Source of the DNA: Antrodiella citrinella
Lineage: Eukaryota; Basidiomycota; Agaricomycetes; Polyporales; Steccherinaceae
Assembly (NCBI GenBank): GCA_004802725.1
Contig: SGPM01000052.1
Location: forward strand, 4,267-68,266
Length of the DNA stretch: 64,000 nucleotides
Reading direction: 5' to 3'
Positions within the stretch are counted from its first letter, which is position 1, and every line of letters begins with the position of its first letter. The position numbers and the translations under genes were made by a program. The notes beneath the pieces were generated by a model that ran no database searches, was not told where the DNA came from, and saw only the letters and a program-made list of their open reading frames with translations. Of this stretch, positions 31,796 through 43,968 are shown piece by piece.

Positions 31796-32846
31796 CGTCG
31801 ACGACAGCGGAGGAAACGACGACCAAGTGAGGACAGCGACCGACACACCGCCGCCAGCGCGGTCAAGCCTGGACAAACATCAAATGCTATTTTGGGGAGA
31901 TAACAATTACGTAATTTTGTCATTTTCTTGCACTCACATTTCAAATGCCGCTTGATCTCTCATTTCCTCCGTCCCGTGAGCGCAGGAACACCTGTGCCTA
32001 CTCCCAGCCCAAGTGGAATGGGATCCTGATTTACCGGAAGTGCATTCCTATGTCGTCACGGTTGTTAGGGAGGCCGGCGGAGAGTGTGGCGCATCTTTCG
32101 CTACCCAGACTTCAGAATGCGAGGTCGTTGATCCTGCGATTGTCTACAGTCTAGTCACTCTAGGCGATGTCAGGTTGTAGTTCAATGCGGGCCGGTGATC
32201 AGGGACATCTGGACAGCATTTTTCACCTCCATCCTCGAAATTAGATTGCTTCTCAACAGGCAGTCGAAACAATGCCAGCATGCCAGGGCCTCTCGGATTT
32301 CCGTAGCGTTAGTCTCCCTCTTCGTTCGAGTGTATCGGTCCGAAGAAACACAAGAAGTGTACCTGCATGCACAGATGTGATAATTCTGAATTGGACGATC
32401 TTCACTGTGCGTTTCGAGCTTCAAGCTCTCAAGGGGCATGTGGCAACCACGCCCACTTGGTCCCTGTCGTAAGCGGTTCGCCCTTGCTGTTTGATCGATG
32501 CTCCCTAGTGCCACGCCGGGAGCTGCCATCAAGCTTTAACCGTTTAGTAGGAGGCAAAAATCCTGCTCCGAGCACAAGGCGATGGGAGATATTCCGCCGA
32601 GTCAGCGCGCCAGACGGTCCTGATATTGGCTTGTCAATTCGAGGTCCGATTGGGACCTATAATGGCATACAAGTATCCTGCCCCGCAACACTCTCCCGGC
32701 CGTCTTCCCTTCGCACTCCTCCCCTCATTTCCTGGCCCATCACTCACTGCCAGCGACCAACACCATCCGGTACTTATATAATTCACACCTGCCGGATCGT
32801 CTCAAGAGTACACAGTCGGTTCTTTGTTCTCAATGCTTCTTGATCT
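31796..32846. other. Divergent intergenic region between WHI2-like and MED25-like genes
   Basis: No supportable gene. A TATATA box at about 32776 and a C/T-rich leader precede the plus-strand gene at 32847. Confidence 0.4.
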
Positions 32847-35165
32847 ATGACTTCTCCGGTGTCCGCTTCGTCTTCATTCTCCGCACTCACGTCTACCGGA
32901 GATGCTATCGCAGTATTGGTACTGGTGGAGATATCGGGTGTGATGCAGACTTACTGGGACGATGTCAAGAGCTCATACTTGCCAATGCTGCTCGACACTC
33001 TGCGGGATGCTCACGACATCAAGACCATTCCTGTTCGTTTGGACTCTCCCTATTGGAAATTGTTATCCGTTGACATCTCGGTTGTGCAGATGCGTGTTTG
33101 CTGGCAAACATCGCAGACAGTCTTTTCGGGAAATCAGTCGTCATCACTAGGGGACGCGTCGGGCAAAGAGATACCAGACATTCGATTCGACCCAGCTTCC
33201 ACTAGCGCAGTCTCGACTACGGCGCTTCGGTACAGCATCGAGGTCCGTACTTACGCGTCCTTGGGCAATGGGCATCGCGCATTTTGCTGATCGTTACCAC
33301 AGACGCTAAAGGCCGCCTTTCGCGACCAGCACGCCACTCGCCATTTTATTGTTGTGGCTGCTTCTTCACCCATAGATGATTACAGCCAGACTATTTTCGA
33401 GCCAACTGCATTGCAGGCAATCGCGTCAATGCTGCGCCAGGTGAGTCGTCTGGCTGAACATGACGTTCGTCCTGCCACTGACTCCCATTTCAGGAGCAGA
33501 TCCGATTTCACATGATCCTGGGTACCGGGAGTTCTACGCAAGTTTATCACCAACTGCATCAGCAAGTAGTATGTATTCTCAAGCAGACACAAGTATATTT
33601 CATACTGATGAAGTTGCGTATACAGTTGCACCCACAGAATTGCCGAGCCATTCCATTATGGTTCAGTGCGGATACTTCAAAGTTCAACATATTACTAATG
33701 AGCAAGCCGTCAGCGTCTTTGATGGAAGGTCAGAAAACGCAGATTTGATTTACATTGTCCCATACCAACTTTTCTTCTAGGTTCTTCCTCTTTCAGCACC
33801 AGTGCGAGTCCTCAGAGCTCGGACACCCCGATTTCAACGGGATCGTCCCTACCCGCCTCTCCCAATCCAAACGACGCTTCTGCCTCTGATCGTCGCAAGT
33901 CAATGTCACCACAAACTCGTCGAGGGCGGCCGGGAATGGTGGAACAGCCTGCACACGGTCTTGTCAGCTACCTACAGCAAATGCACGGCCTCACCAAGAA
34001 AAGGACGTACGGCGGTGCTAAGACGGCAAAGCGTGCGTCCACTGGTGATGTTTCTCGCACATCGTCATCTTCTACTCGGCCCATCCTTCCTCGTCTTGAC
34101 TTACCAGACCACAAATCTCGCGGATTCGCCCCATATCCAACTATGGGCAGTCCTACCTCAGAACGTGGTCATGGTGTCAAATCTGCGTCTTCAAGTCAAC
34201 CATCACGATACATTCCCATTGCGCCAGCTTCCCCTCCGCACTCGGCATCAGAGGACGGCCAACGAGCGCGAAGCCGCTGGCCTTGGTTGCAGCCCACTCC
34301 CCCTCCATCACTGACTTCTGGCACCTCCAGTACGACCTCTGGCGCTGCTAACGCGCTTCGCAGTCTCGCCATGATGACGCCGCGACACCCCGAGCTCGCG
34401 GCGCGATTACCGGATCTCTCTTCGGCAAGAAGTGGTTCCATGGCTCCTTTGACTACGCAAATGCATGGTTATTCTGACCTACATCACGACACTACTGGAC
34501 CACCTATTTCGTCGCAGCGAGAACCTACCGACTGGTACACCAGACAGCGCTCATCTACCATTGCTACTTCCAACCCTACAGACTACCGGATGTCTACGTC
34601 CCCGAGTCCAACACATACGCATGCTGTGCCTTACCGACCTTCGTGGTTGCCCGGAAATTACACTGACCTGCACGAATACTCATCTTATGACGACTTGACG
34701 CCCACTCACGATCATGTTCACCATTCCTACACCCATATGATTCCTCCTCCACCTCTCGTTCAGCAACCCAATCACACTGACCCCGGGGACGCACCGTTCC
34801 TGATCACGCCTGAGTTTGAGGCTTTAGCCAACGCTCGGTTTGATGCTGCTGTCCGTTCCGGCGCGATGCAAGCGTCGATGACAGCTGCCACACTAGGCCC
34901 CGCAGCCGGGGACCCATCGATGTCTGGGCACCAACACGGCGCGGATTCTAACGCACCTGATAACTTTATTCCCGCACCTATGCCTGGCTACCATGAACCG
35001 CCTCACACCATGCACGGTGGCCCACCTCCCTCGATGACACCTCAAGCTCGTGCAGCCTCCGGTCCTAATGAGCCAGTATACCAAGCGCATGGAGACCATG
35101 TACCCCATGGCGGAAACCTGCACGGACCGGACCCTACTCAGAACCGTTGGTTTGGTTTAATGTGA
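32847..35165 (+). CDS. MED25-type von Willebrand A domain protein
   Basis: Model: join(32847..33242, 33303..33440, 33494..33565, 33626..33728, 33781..35165), 697 aa, phases consistent. The first about 230 residues resemble the Mediator subunit 25 VWA domain: AIAVLVLVEISGVMQTYW, then YLPMLLDTLR, then FIVVAASSP. The C-terminal two thirds is a low-complexity Ser/Pro/His/Thr-rich tail (SSSSTRP, HTHAVP, PPPP) expected to be disordered. Mediator links activators to RNA polymerase II. The VWA assignment is by pattern; the tail gives no independent support, and another VWA-fold regulator is possible. Confidence 0.7.
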
Positions 35166-36673
35166 CCAGCATCTTGATGCTCACGGTCACCTCTATCAAC
35201 GGCGTAGACTAACTTTGTTGCTAATGATTTCTCTGGTCTCAACACGTCGACATCTCACTCACCTCGTCAGTCACCCTCCTCCTTCTCCCTTTTGGGCACA
35301 CGTCGTTTTGTTCTCTTGCGTCTCCATAGCAGTATCTTCGTCAAGGTGGGTTCCAAGCGATGTAACAGTACATATCATTCCTCGCATCTTTTCCTTACCG
35401 CACTCCTATGGACCATACCCCATGCTGTTCTGTATATCCACTCTATATATTCCCTTGCAGATTATTGTTTAGCTCGCTCTCGTCGATCTCGTCACCTTGT
35501 CTACTTGCTCTGTATTTATTCCGCCATTTTTGTTCTCAGTGCCACAATGAGATCAACGCCACCATACGTTTCTAAGCTGGTCTCAGCTTCTATTCTTCGA
35601 AAGGAACTTCTTCCCGATCGTATTGAGAACGCTTTCCCTAAAAGTCAATGTGTCGGAGAAGGTATGAAGTACACAGCCTGAAGACCACGGTGTGAGAGCA
35701 GATCCCTCTATTAAGCGGGTGAGTAAGGGACATCGTAGATCTTTCCTTTCTCCCGACGATAGTTCATCGGCTTGAACGTCTTTGATCCACGCTGAACGCG
35801 GATATGTAAGCTCCGCCGCCCGGCGGGCCCTTGGTGTTGGTCTGAAACGCACAAACGAGAGAGGTCAGATGGACATGATCAGGGTCATTCTGGACTTCCA
35901 GTAGATGCCGCACTTACGCATGTAGGCAGCGCACGTAGGAGTCAGCATGTTTCTTGCTATACAGTAGCGGCGTCCAGAAAGTGCCGGCTCGGATGGCTTT
36001 TTGGAGTCAGCGATCCGAAGAACAATAACATCGTGAAATGAACGCGACGATGGGTTCAATCCGACACCGCCGATTGCGATATGCTACCTCTCGCTCCTCG
36101 ACAACGGAGCAAGACGGCGATAGACACATCCCTGCCGATAGCTGCGTGCCCGTGTAGCTCGAAGTGGTCGGTGAGTGGACTTTTGGTGTCCCGCGATTTC
36201 AGATGGATTAGCAGCGGCACTGATAGCAACCTTTAATGTCCGTTGTTCAAATGGCGGAACAAGGGAGGCATTCGCCCTAAGCTGGTAAGACATAATTCCG
36301 CGACGGATCCGTAGGTGCAAAATGATCTACCATAGCCTGGGCGGTTGGGAAAGATGGGATAAGTCACCTTGGATAATCGAATCTTTTTTGAACGTAGGCG
36401 GTCTCGGATACGGTCTCATGCATCGTGATCATACATTCTAAGGTGCAAGCTCATAAGCTCGCAAAGTGTGATGCTGTAGACCCGTAATAGTTACAACATG
36501 TCGATAAACGAACATACAAGTGATTCCGCGTCGATCATAAGAATATACGACTACTCATTTTGATTGAAAGATACAGACTTCCAAGCTCCATCACCCTAGA
36601 TAGAATGTCTGGTCAGAAAAGAACGGCAATAGATCAGGCATGTGCACGCACCTCATCAAGTCGGGTGCCGGTA
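35166..36673. other. Unresolved region, possible short spliced gene on minus strand
   Basis: No firm gene. Between about 35690 and 36060 the minus strand has good splice signals (GTAAGT in ATGCGTAAGTG near 35915; GTTTCAG near 35845) and an exon-like stretch reading KGPPGGGAYISAFSVDQRR before a stop, but the frames do not join into one model I can defend. Confidence 0.3.
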
Positions 36674-37070
36674 TCACGCAGTAGCAGCGGCTGCTTGCGG
36701 GTGGGCATCCGAGATGTGCAAGCTCTCCATAGCATCCTCAAAAGTCTCCTCCTCACTTTCCTCGCTCTCTGATGCATCATTCTCGCTGACGCCAGAGTCT
36801 TCTTCGTCCTCATCCGGCGGTTCATCCTCAAAGTCAAGCTATACAGTCTGTCAGAAATGGATATGAGGATTTATACGGGAGACATACCGGATCAAAAACT
36901 ACCCGAATTATGAGGCTGCAACTTGGACAGGTTGCGATGTCCTCATAGTCCGCAAGCTGCCTCCGACTGATCTCGAAACGGTCTCCGCATGGACAGGGGT
37001 AGTGATAAACCCGCTTTTCTTCGTCCCAGGCCATATCCTCGATCTCTATCTCGTCGTAATATGCACCCAT
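36674..37070 (-). CDS. DPH3: DPH3/KTI11 CSL zinc-finger protein
   Basis: Exon 1 36888..37070, exon 2 36674..36838; 115 aa. Exon 1 is a near-consensus DPH3: [10 protein letters not shown], the zinc ligands in [11 protein letters not shown] and [15 protein letters not shown]3 donates electrons to the radical enzyme Dph1-Dph2 that starts diphthamide synthesis on EF2, and as Kti11 it also supports Elongator-dependent tRNA wobble-uridine modification. The second exon adds a long Asp/Glu/Ser-rich tail ([15 protein letters not shown]...) beyond the usual about 80 residues. It is divergent from MTO1 with about 250 bp between start codons. Confidence 0.92.
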
Positions 37071-37320
37071 AATTAGTGTTTGTGGAGAGGAATGTTCAAT
37101 AGGGTATATGAAGATGCAGGTAAAGAGGTCGTAGTACTAAAGAGCACTGGCAACTTTGAGAGATGTGTCATAGACGCTTAACCGCTTATTCAGTGATCGG
37201 TAACCGCCCCCAAAATGGCAAAGGCTTGTGATCCTAACATGCGCAAACAACACCGGTCACGCGTCTTTTGGGTTCCTCAACCTTACGCTGAGTCTGGAGG
37301 CAGTAAGCCAGCACACGACG
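37071..37320. promoter_or_regulatory. Shared divergent promoter of DPH3 and MTO1
   Basis: 250 bp separate the two start codons. No TATA box is obvious, which suits housekeeping genes. Confidence 0.45.
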
Positions 37321-40247
37321 ATGCTGGCGTGTAACATCAAAACTTTCGTGCGCAGAGTTGCCGCAGCACATCGCGGATATGCATCACTTGCGTCGGGATC
37401 GAATCATTATGATGGTATGTGACGTGTCCGCTGCACGAATTCGGCGCTAACTTGGTCAAATTGTAGTGTGTGTCATTGGAGGCGGACATGCAGGCTGTGA
37501 GGCTGCTGCAGGTGCAGCGAGGACAGGGGCGAGGACAGTTCTGCTCACACAGAAGATCGATACTATTGGAGAGCTATCCTGTAACCCGGCTATGGGAGGT
37601 GTAGGGAAAGGCACGCTCGTGCGAGAAGTAGATGCCTTGGATGGCGTTTGCGGTCGGGTTTCAGGTGTGTTATTTTATTGCCTCTACCAGAAAGTCGACT
37701 CAGCTTTTGGACAGACCAAGCGGGCGCACATTTTGTGATGCTCAATCGCTCGAAGGGAGCCGCAGTTTACGTTGGTAGATATTTCGTAGTCATACCCATG
37801 CTCGTCCTGATAATCCTACAGGGACCCAGAGCACTTGTTGACAGGAAGTTGTACAAACAACACATGCAAGATGTGATTAACAACTATCCGAACTTGGATG
37901 TCCGTGCTGGCAGTGTACACGACCTTGTGTTGGATCATTCGGCAGAAGCTTCCAGTCCGGGCGATTCGGCCTCTGTGTCAGGTGTCAGACTCGGTAAGGC
38001 TCTTCAATGTATTACAGCGAACGGGAACTCAAGTTTTTTTTCCGCGCTAGAAACGGGCGAAGTCATACATGCGTCCCAGGTTGTGATATGCACTGGAACA
38101 TTTTTGTCTGGCGAAATACACATCGGTATATTAAAATATTGCGAGACAGGAACACTACACTGACTTAGAAATGGAAGGTATGAAGAGATACCCCGCTGGA
38201 CGCATGAATGAAGATCCTTCCGTTGGACTGTCGGGCTCTTTGCGTGACGCTGGGTTTTCACTCAGTCGTCTACAGACGGGTACACCCGCCAGATTACACA
38301 GGGACAGTATAAACTTCGAGAGCCTCGATATACAGCACGGCGACAAAGATCCTGCTCCATTCAGTTATATGAACAGGACAGTCACCAATGCTGTGAGTCA
38401 TTCATGCGGTGTATAATTCATCGCTCATTGTCATTGTTCAATCCAGAATAATCAACTTCTCTGTTTCCTCACAAAAACGACCGATGCCACTCATCAGATC
38501 ATACGCGACAATTTACACCTGAGCTGTCATATACAGGAAACGAAAAAAGGCGCGTCTCAATATATTGAATTCAACAAGTACCAAACTAATTGATGTCTCT
38601 TTGACAGGTCCAAGATACTGTCCATCAGTAGAAGCAAAGGTCGTCCGATTTCCTCAGAAACAGAGTCACCTCGTTTGGCTGGAGCCTGAAGGGTATGATT
38701 CTGGTGATTGCACATTTGACTATCGGAGGTTGAAGCGCAAGTCTCATGAGTTCTGCTGTAGATATGATCTATCCAAGCGGTCTTTCGTGCAGTTTACCGG
38801 AAGACGTGCAACTGAAGCTCTATCGGAGCGTTCCAGGCTTGGAGAATGCTGAGATAATCCGGCCTGCATATGGTGTTGAATACGACCATGTTGATCCCAG
38901 AGAACTGACTCGTGAGTTGTACGGCGTTCTCCACTTTCTCCGATACTAACTTAAGAAAAGGTACTCTGGAGACAAAACGGATTAGCGTACGACCTTCTGT
39001 TTGTCTACTTTGTCTAGGCTCACTAACAACATGCACAGGGTTTGTTCCTTGCTGGTCAGATTAACGGTACGACCTTGACATCCATACCTCAAGCGAAACC
39101 AAATTGACAATCATTGTCTGATAGGTACTACTGGATACGAAGAGGCCGCTGCGCAAGGCGTTGTCGCTGGTGTAAACGCAGGGCTGTCAGCACTCCGACG
39201 GCCACCACTCATTCTTACTCGAGCAGACGGATACGTCGGCGTCATGATAGACGATCTGATAATGAAGGGCGCAGAGGAACCATGTACGTCTGTCTCATTG
39301 TTCTGTGGGGCGTGTTCTCCACTAATATTGCCTAAGATCGGATGTTCACGTCGCGGTCGGAATACCGCATGACTATCCGCGCTGATAATGCTGACCTGCG
39401 CTTGACTGAGTTGGGTGAGTGACACTTGCGAGCCCACATGTTGTACCAGGTGTTGATGAATTTTGATATAGGACGTGCTGCTGGCATAGTATCTGACGAC
39501 CGGTGGTCGGTCTTCACCTCCACGAAAGCTGATATTGAACGTGTGACGACATTGCTAAAGTCATATGTGCTCAGCCCCCAAGTACGTCGTGATATCTTTT
39601 TGTACTTGCAGCTAGTGATTTTGATTGCCCAGGCCTGGGAGAAGCTCGGATTTGATGTCCAACTGAATGGCATCATGAGGAGGTGAGCTTTCGCCTTAAT
39701 GTCTATGTTGGTCCATAAAATTGACCCACATCGCAGTGCGTTCGATATGCTCCGACATCAAGGCATCACACCGGACTCTCTCAAAGCCGCCTTACCTGAG
39801 ATTGCAGCGGCAGATTCATTCATTTTGGACAGAGTCGCCATCGACGGTTTGTGTGACGCCCACTGCTGCTCCATCCTACTTCTGATCACCGTGTTCGGGA
39901 CTTTTACAGGACGGTACAATCTACATCTCCGTCGTCAAGAAGCAGATCTCCGTGTTTTCTTGGACGATGAGAATCTGACGTTGGATCCGCAGATTAACTA
40001 CGATATCGTGGAGGGACTTAGCTCGGAAGTGAAGGAACGCCTCGCAAAAATCCGGCCTACTAGTATTGTGAGTTGATGCCACGAGGAACGTTCCTTGCGC
40101 AGGGACGAGCTGAACATTTTGCAGGGTGCCGCTCGACGCATGGAGGGGATGACTCCGACTTCCATTGTCTCTTTACTTCGGTTTGCAAGGAGCACCGGAG
40201 GCCACCCGAGGAGCGTGGCAGATAACGTTGAACCTGTCCTTCTCTGA
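37321..40247 (+). CDS. MTO1: Mitochondrial tRNA-uridine modification enzyme MTO1 (GidA/MnmG family)
   Basis: At least twelve exons; the first ones are 37321..37414, 37467..37664, 37715..37770, 37822..37993, 38051..38125, 38169..38392, 38447..38549, and the last ends at 40247. With GTPBP3/Mss1 it installs the 5-carboxymethylaminomethyl group on wobble U34 of mitochondrial tRNAs. The FAD site is [14 protein letters not shown] right after exon 1; further family blocks are [54 protein letters not shown] and [20 protein letters not shown]. The first about 30 residues are basic and Ser/Ala-rich, a plausible mitochondrial presequence. The intron after 38549 appears to start with GC rather than GT. 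Confidence 0.92.
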
Positions 40248-40765
40248 CCTCCATACATCATGGGAAGTCCCTTGCCGCGACTTCCACTCTCCTCCGACAG
40301 ACATGTTCCCAGGTACAGGTTTTCAGTATTCTGGCAGAATACTTCGCCTCTTTGCACCGCTCGTTGCGCTTGCAGACATGAAGAATGACCGCTTCCCTGT
40401 CGAACTCTCTATGTTACTCAGCCGGAGAGGATCGCGTAGTCATTGGTAGCGGATTGCAGTCTGGCGTCCACTCACAAATATGCCCTTTGTCTGACCGACC
40501 GTCTCGCTCCCTATAAATACATATTTTCATGTGATTGTGCTTTGCTCTTCGCGTATTTACGCTAGCCGGAGAGGCCTGAGACACTTTCCATCCCTGACGC
40601 GCTTTTGATGATCGAGTAAGTCGTACTAGTAAAGCCGCCGCAGCGTGGCGTGTTGTGAAACCTCCCACCGACTCTGCCAGTGGTTTCCTCTCTTCCCTCA
40701 CTACCAAGACCTCCTCGTCGCTGTCTCTATCGAATTCGTTGCGTAGATCCAACATATCCACTAGC
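40248..40765. other. Intergenic region, 3' of MTO1 and promoter of the DUF2470 gene
   Basis: No supportable gene; a TATAAATA-like box near 40514 may belong to the next gene. Confidence 0.4.
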
Positions 40766-41606
40766 ATGTCAGACCCAGTAGCTGCGAAATCGACGTTTCT
40801 GTGCATGTACATGTCGTCACATCCAGATACACTTGTATCATACGTCAAGTTCTGGGGAAAGGTGCAGGAGCATGTAACCAGTGCTTCAATGGCATCCATA
40901 GATACGAAGGTAAGAGTGCACTCAGGCTTTTTGATGTCTGCATACTGACGAGCTGCCAGGGTATGACACTGACATACAAGACGAAGGCGGGAGGAACCAC
41001 TACGAAGGAGATCAGAGTTATATTCAACCCACCACTGGCGGGCTACGAAGACGTGAAACCACGGTTAATGATTATGAAGTCGGAGGCGGATGAGGCATTG
41101 GGTGTGGTACGTTCTTGTCTTTATTCTCGCAACGTCGACCAAGCTCACCCGGTACAATCCATGTTCAATAGACTCGTGCCCCTCAAATCTCGAGTTTCCA
41201 ATCCTCACCGAACATGCTTGTCTCGGCTGCTCTGATTTCATGTGTTGCGTACTTGGTATTGGCTCCATCAGCTGCATCGCCGTCCTACTCGCCGCTTTAC
41301 TTCGTTGCGAACTTTATAAGAGGCTATCTACCATCGTGGGCCATCACAACGACCTGGACAGTGCTTGCAGTCATGCACGTTCTGGAGTCGCTGTACACGT
41401 TCTCACTCTGTAGGAAACATCGGACGGGATTGTTGGTTGGAGTAAGTGTCGACGTGTCGTATTTCCCATACTATTACTTCACTGATGTACGCGCTTGACA
41501 GGTGCAACATGTTTTGGCGACGTTGTTCTTGGGAGCTCCAGTGTGGATGAATATGCGTCGACAAGTCCAAACAGCTCGCATAGACAGCATCATGAAGGGC
41601 CAGTAA
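40766..41606 (+). CDS. DUF2470 membrane protein with C-terminal transmembrane segments
   Basis: Model: join(40766..40909, 40960..41106, 41172..41441, 41502..41606), 221 aa. The N-terminal half fits DUF2470 (FLCMYMSSHPDTLVSYVKF, then KEIRVIFNPPLAGYEDVKPRL), a domain also found at the C-terminus of haem-utilisation-type proteins. The C-terminal half has about four hydrophobic segments (MLVSAALISCVAYLVLA, an amphipathic PLYFVANFIRG, TWTVLAVMHVLESLYTF, VLATLFLGAPVW), as in fungal integral-membrane members of this family. Biochemical role unknown. Confidence 0.8.
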
Positions 41607-42330
41607 AAGACCGAGGATATGCGATGTACGACTGGGCCTGTATTGTTATTATCCTTTTACGCTATATTACAGAGTGCCTCTCAGCCGTCTCCCACAGTCC
41701 AACAGGGCTTGATGATCAATCGAAAGTGAGACTGTCGCCGCAATCCTTCCACTATTCAGCGTACGCAGATCCTCACGTTCACATCCGACGTTGCTTTGTT
41801 GCTGACATAGCACTTGATGTGAGTACTCCGTTGGCGTTCTTCTCGCATCTTCCTCAAAATTGACACAATGACGGTTCTCTGTCCGTATCCAAGCCGACTC
41901 CATTCACTGCAGTTCAGACCATTGCAGTGGCGATATTCTCAAGGAAATGACTCTACATGGCAAGTCTATGCGCCAAGGTGGGCTGGGTTGTGGTGCTTCA
42001 TGGTGAGGATGCGGCGGAGAAGCATCGGGATCTGTCAGCTGACCGCACATTCTCCATCAATACCGTGTCGTCCAACAGTTTTCAGCGTGTGCGGTTTCCA
42101 AAGTGATCTGCCATGGAACAAACGCAGGCACGAGGACCACAGCGGACTCAACCTGGGAAGCCAGGAGTGGCTTCAAGGTTGACTTAGAAGAACAGCTTCT
42201 TCTGGCCATTCAAACTTCCAGTCCTTGCCATGTTCACACAGCGTTCATTTCCGCTTTCCCCCTGCTCTTATATAACTCGGTCACGGCTTTAAGGCGTGTT
42301 CACCCATGCCCTTTTGTCCTGAACGTCGCC
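41607..42330. other. Intergenic region, no supportable gene
   Basis: Several open frames (up to 122 codons) but no recognisable protein or splice-supported model. Confidence 0.4.
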
Positions 42331-43639
42331 ATGGCTAGCCTACCCCTGCTGCCTAACCCGCTCACGCCGTTGGCTTGGTTGCCGCCGGATATTGCTGGTC
42401 AATTGGAGGCATCCCGATATCTGTATGCGGCGACTGTCGGGGTGCGTTGATTCTTTCCAGAGTTACAGAACCGGTTTGACCGTATTCCAGGCATGGATTT
42501 GGGACTTTTTGATGTCGCTGCCCGAGGAGGTCCGCATGTTCACGAGATATCGACTCTCGTTTACTGATGTTGTATACGTTTGCGCAAGGTGCGTTTCATG
42601 ATGGTGTCTTTTGAAAGATTTTGTCTGAGCGTTCTCTGTAGAATGTCATCTTGTGCATTTATCCTTACATCCCTTATCTTCCAAGGTAACGCCAATTTAG
42701 ACATGACTTACTGTCATCTGCTCAAGTGCATTGCATATAGTTGCGCCTGTTGCCAATTGTCATATCTTGGCCAAAGCCATTGGTTGGTGTGGTGCGTTTG
42801 CTCTGCCTCTGAACTCCCTCCTGTTCTTCTTCCGTATAAGGGCAGTCTTCGGCCGAAGTAACGCAGTCATCACCTTCTTCGGTTTCTTGTGGCTAGCAAC
42901 GTTCGCGGCCATATCAGCTCCCTTTGGCGTCGACGGAACCCACATCGGAACGACGATGTTCTGCGTGAACAGTGACGTACAAGCGTTTAGTTCCGCCGGA
43001 ATTGTCGTCGTTGCTGTCCATGACACAATGGTCTTCCTGGCGATCACGACACGTCTTGTCATGTATTGTTTGGCCGATACGTGGTTTGCGCGATTCAAGG
43101 CCTTCTTCAGTGGGAAGGGAATGGGCAACGTCTCCAAGGCACTATTACAAACCGGGCAGATGTACTATCTGTGAGTACTTAGCAAACACATGGTCACAAA
43201 TACTATGCTCATGCCCCACATAATAATCAGGGCCACCGTCGGGATGAATATAGTAGCCATGGTCCTGATCCTCACACCCTCCGTTCCTCCTGTCCTCCGA
43301 GCGATGTTCGCCATTCCCAACGCAGCCCTGCAGAACACCATGGCCTGTCGTGTCTACCGCAAGCTCAAGCTCGGCTTGATCAAGGAAGACAGCCCGTCTC
43401 TCTCTCAGAGCACATTCTCGACTACGAATCGCATCCGATTCGCGCAGAACAGCGCTCAAGAATTCTCGACGACCGAGTCGGATTTGACGAGTATGGAGAT
43501 GTCTCGCTCCGTCAGGTCGGCGAAGCATGAAAAGCCGTTAGTGGTGAGGGTGGAGGTGGACGAGGAGACGGATGCAAAGAGCGGCATTAGTGCAAGCAAA
43601 GGAGACCGCCAGGACTGGACAGCAAGCGATTTCGCGTAG
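42331..43639 (+). CDS. Seven-transmembrane protein of basidiomycete DUF6533-like family
   Basis: Model: join(42331..42441, 42491..42588, 42642..42685, 42741..43170, 43231..43639), 363 aa, phases consistent. The first membrane segment includes the family-type block YAATVGAWIWDFLMSLPEEV; about six more hydrophobic helices follow (FGFLWLATFAAISAP, GIVVVAVHDTMVFLAI, NIVAMVLILTPSVPPV). A polar Ser-rich cytosolic tail ends at WTASDFA. Proteins with this layout are numerous in Agaricomycetes and are often described as receptor-like, but ligands are unknown. Confidence 0.78.
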
Positions 43640-43968
43640 GAGGCATTTAAACTCTTGATGTGAGTATTCAGTGCATTTTTTATGTGTGGCCCTCGTCTGA
43701 CTCTTGACTCTTGACTCATAAGGCTATAATGTCAACGTTCTTGTAGAATACCATATACCCATGCAGCTTGGACATATCTCGTATGAGTTTTATCTACTTC
43801 GCCTTGGGCCCACTTTTTATTGCATAACTTGATCTTGTATTTCCGCGACTCTTGGACTTTTCTTTATGCCTGACTGCCCTCTTGTTGTTGTCATCATATC
43901 TTGCATTACGAACGATACCAAAAATACACGATCCAAATCATGGCCATATGTGATCCGTTCATTGAACT
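43640..43968. other. Convergent 3' intergenic region
   Basis: Lies between the ends of the 7TM gene and the permease. No gene. Confidence 0.4.

Noticed and set aside
36045..36070. GGTTCAATCC resembling a tRNA B box
   Set aside because: The flanking bases do not form a T-stem and no A box or acceptor stem is present at the right spacing.
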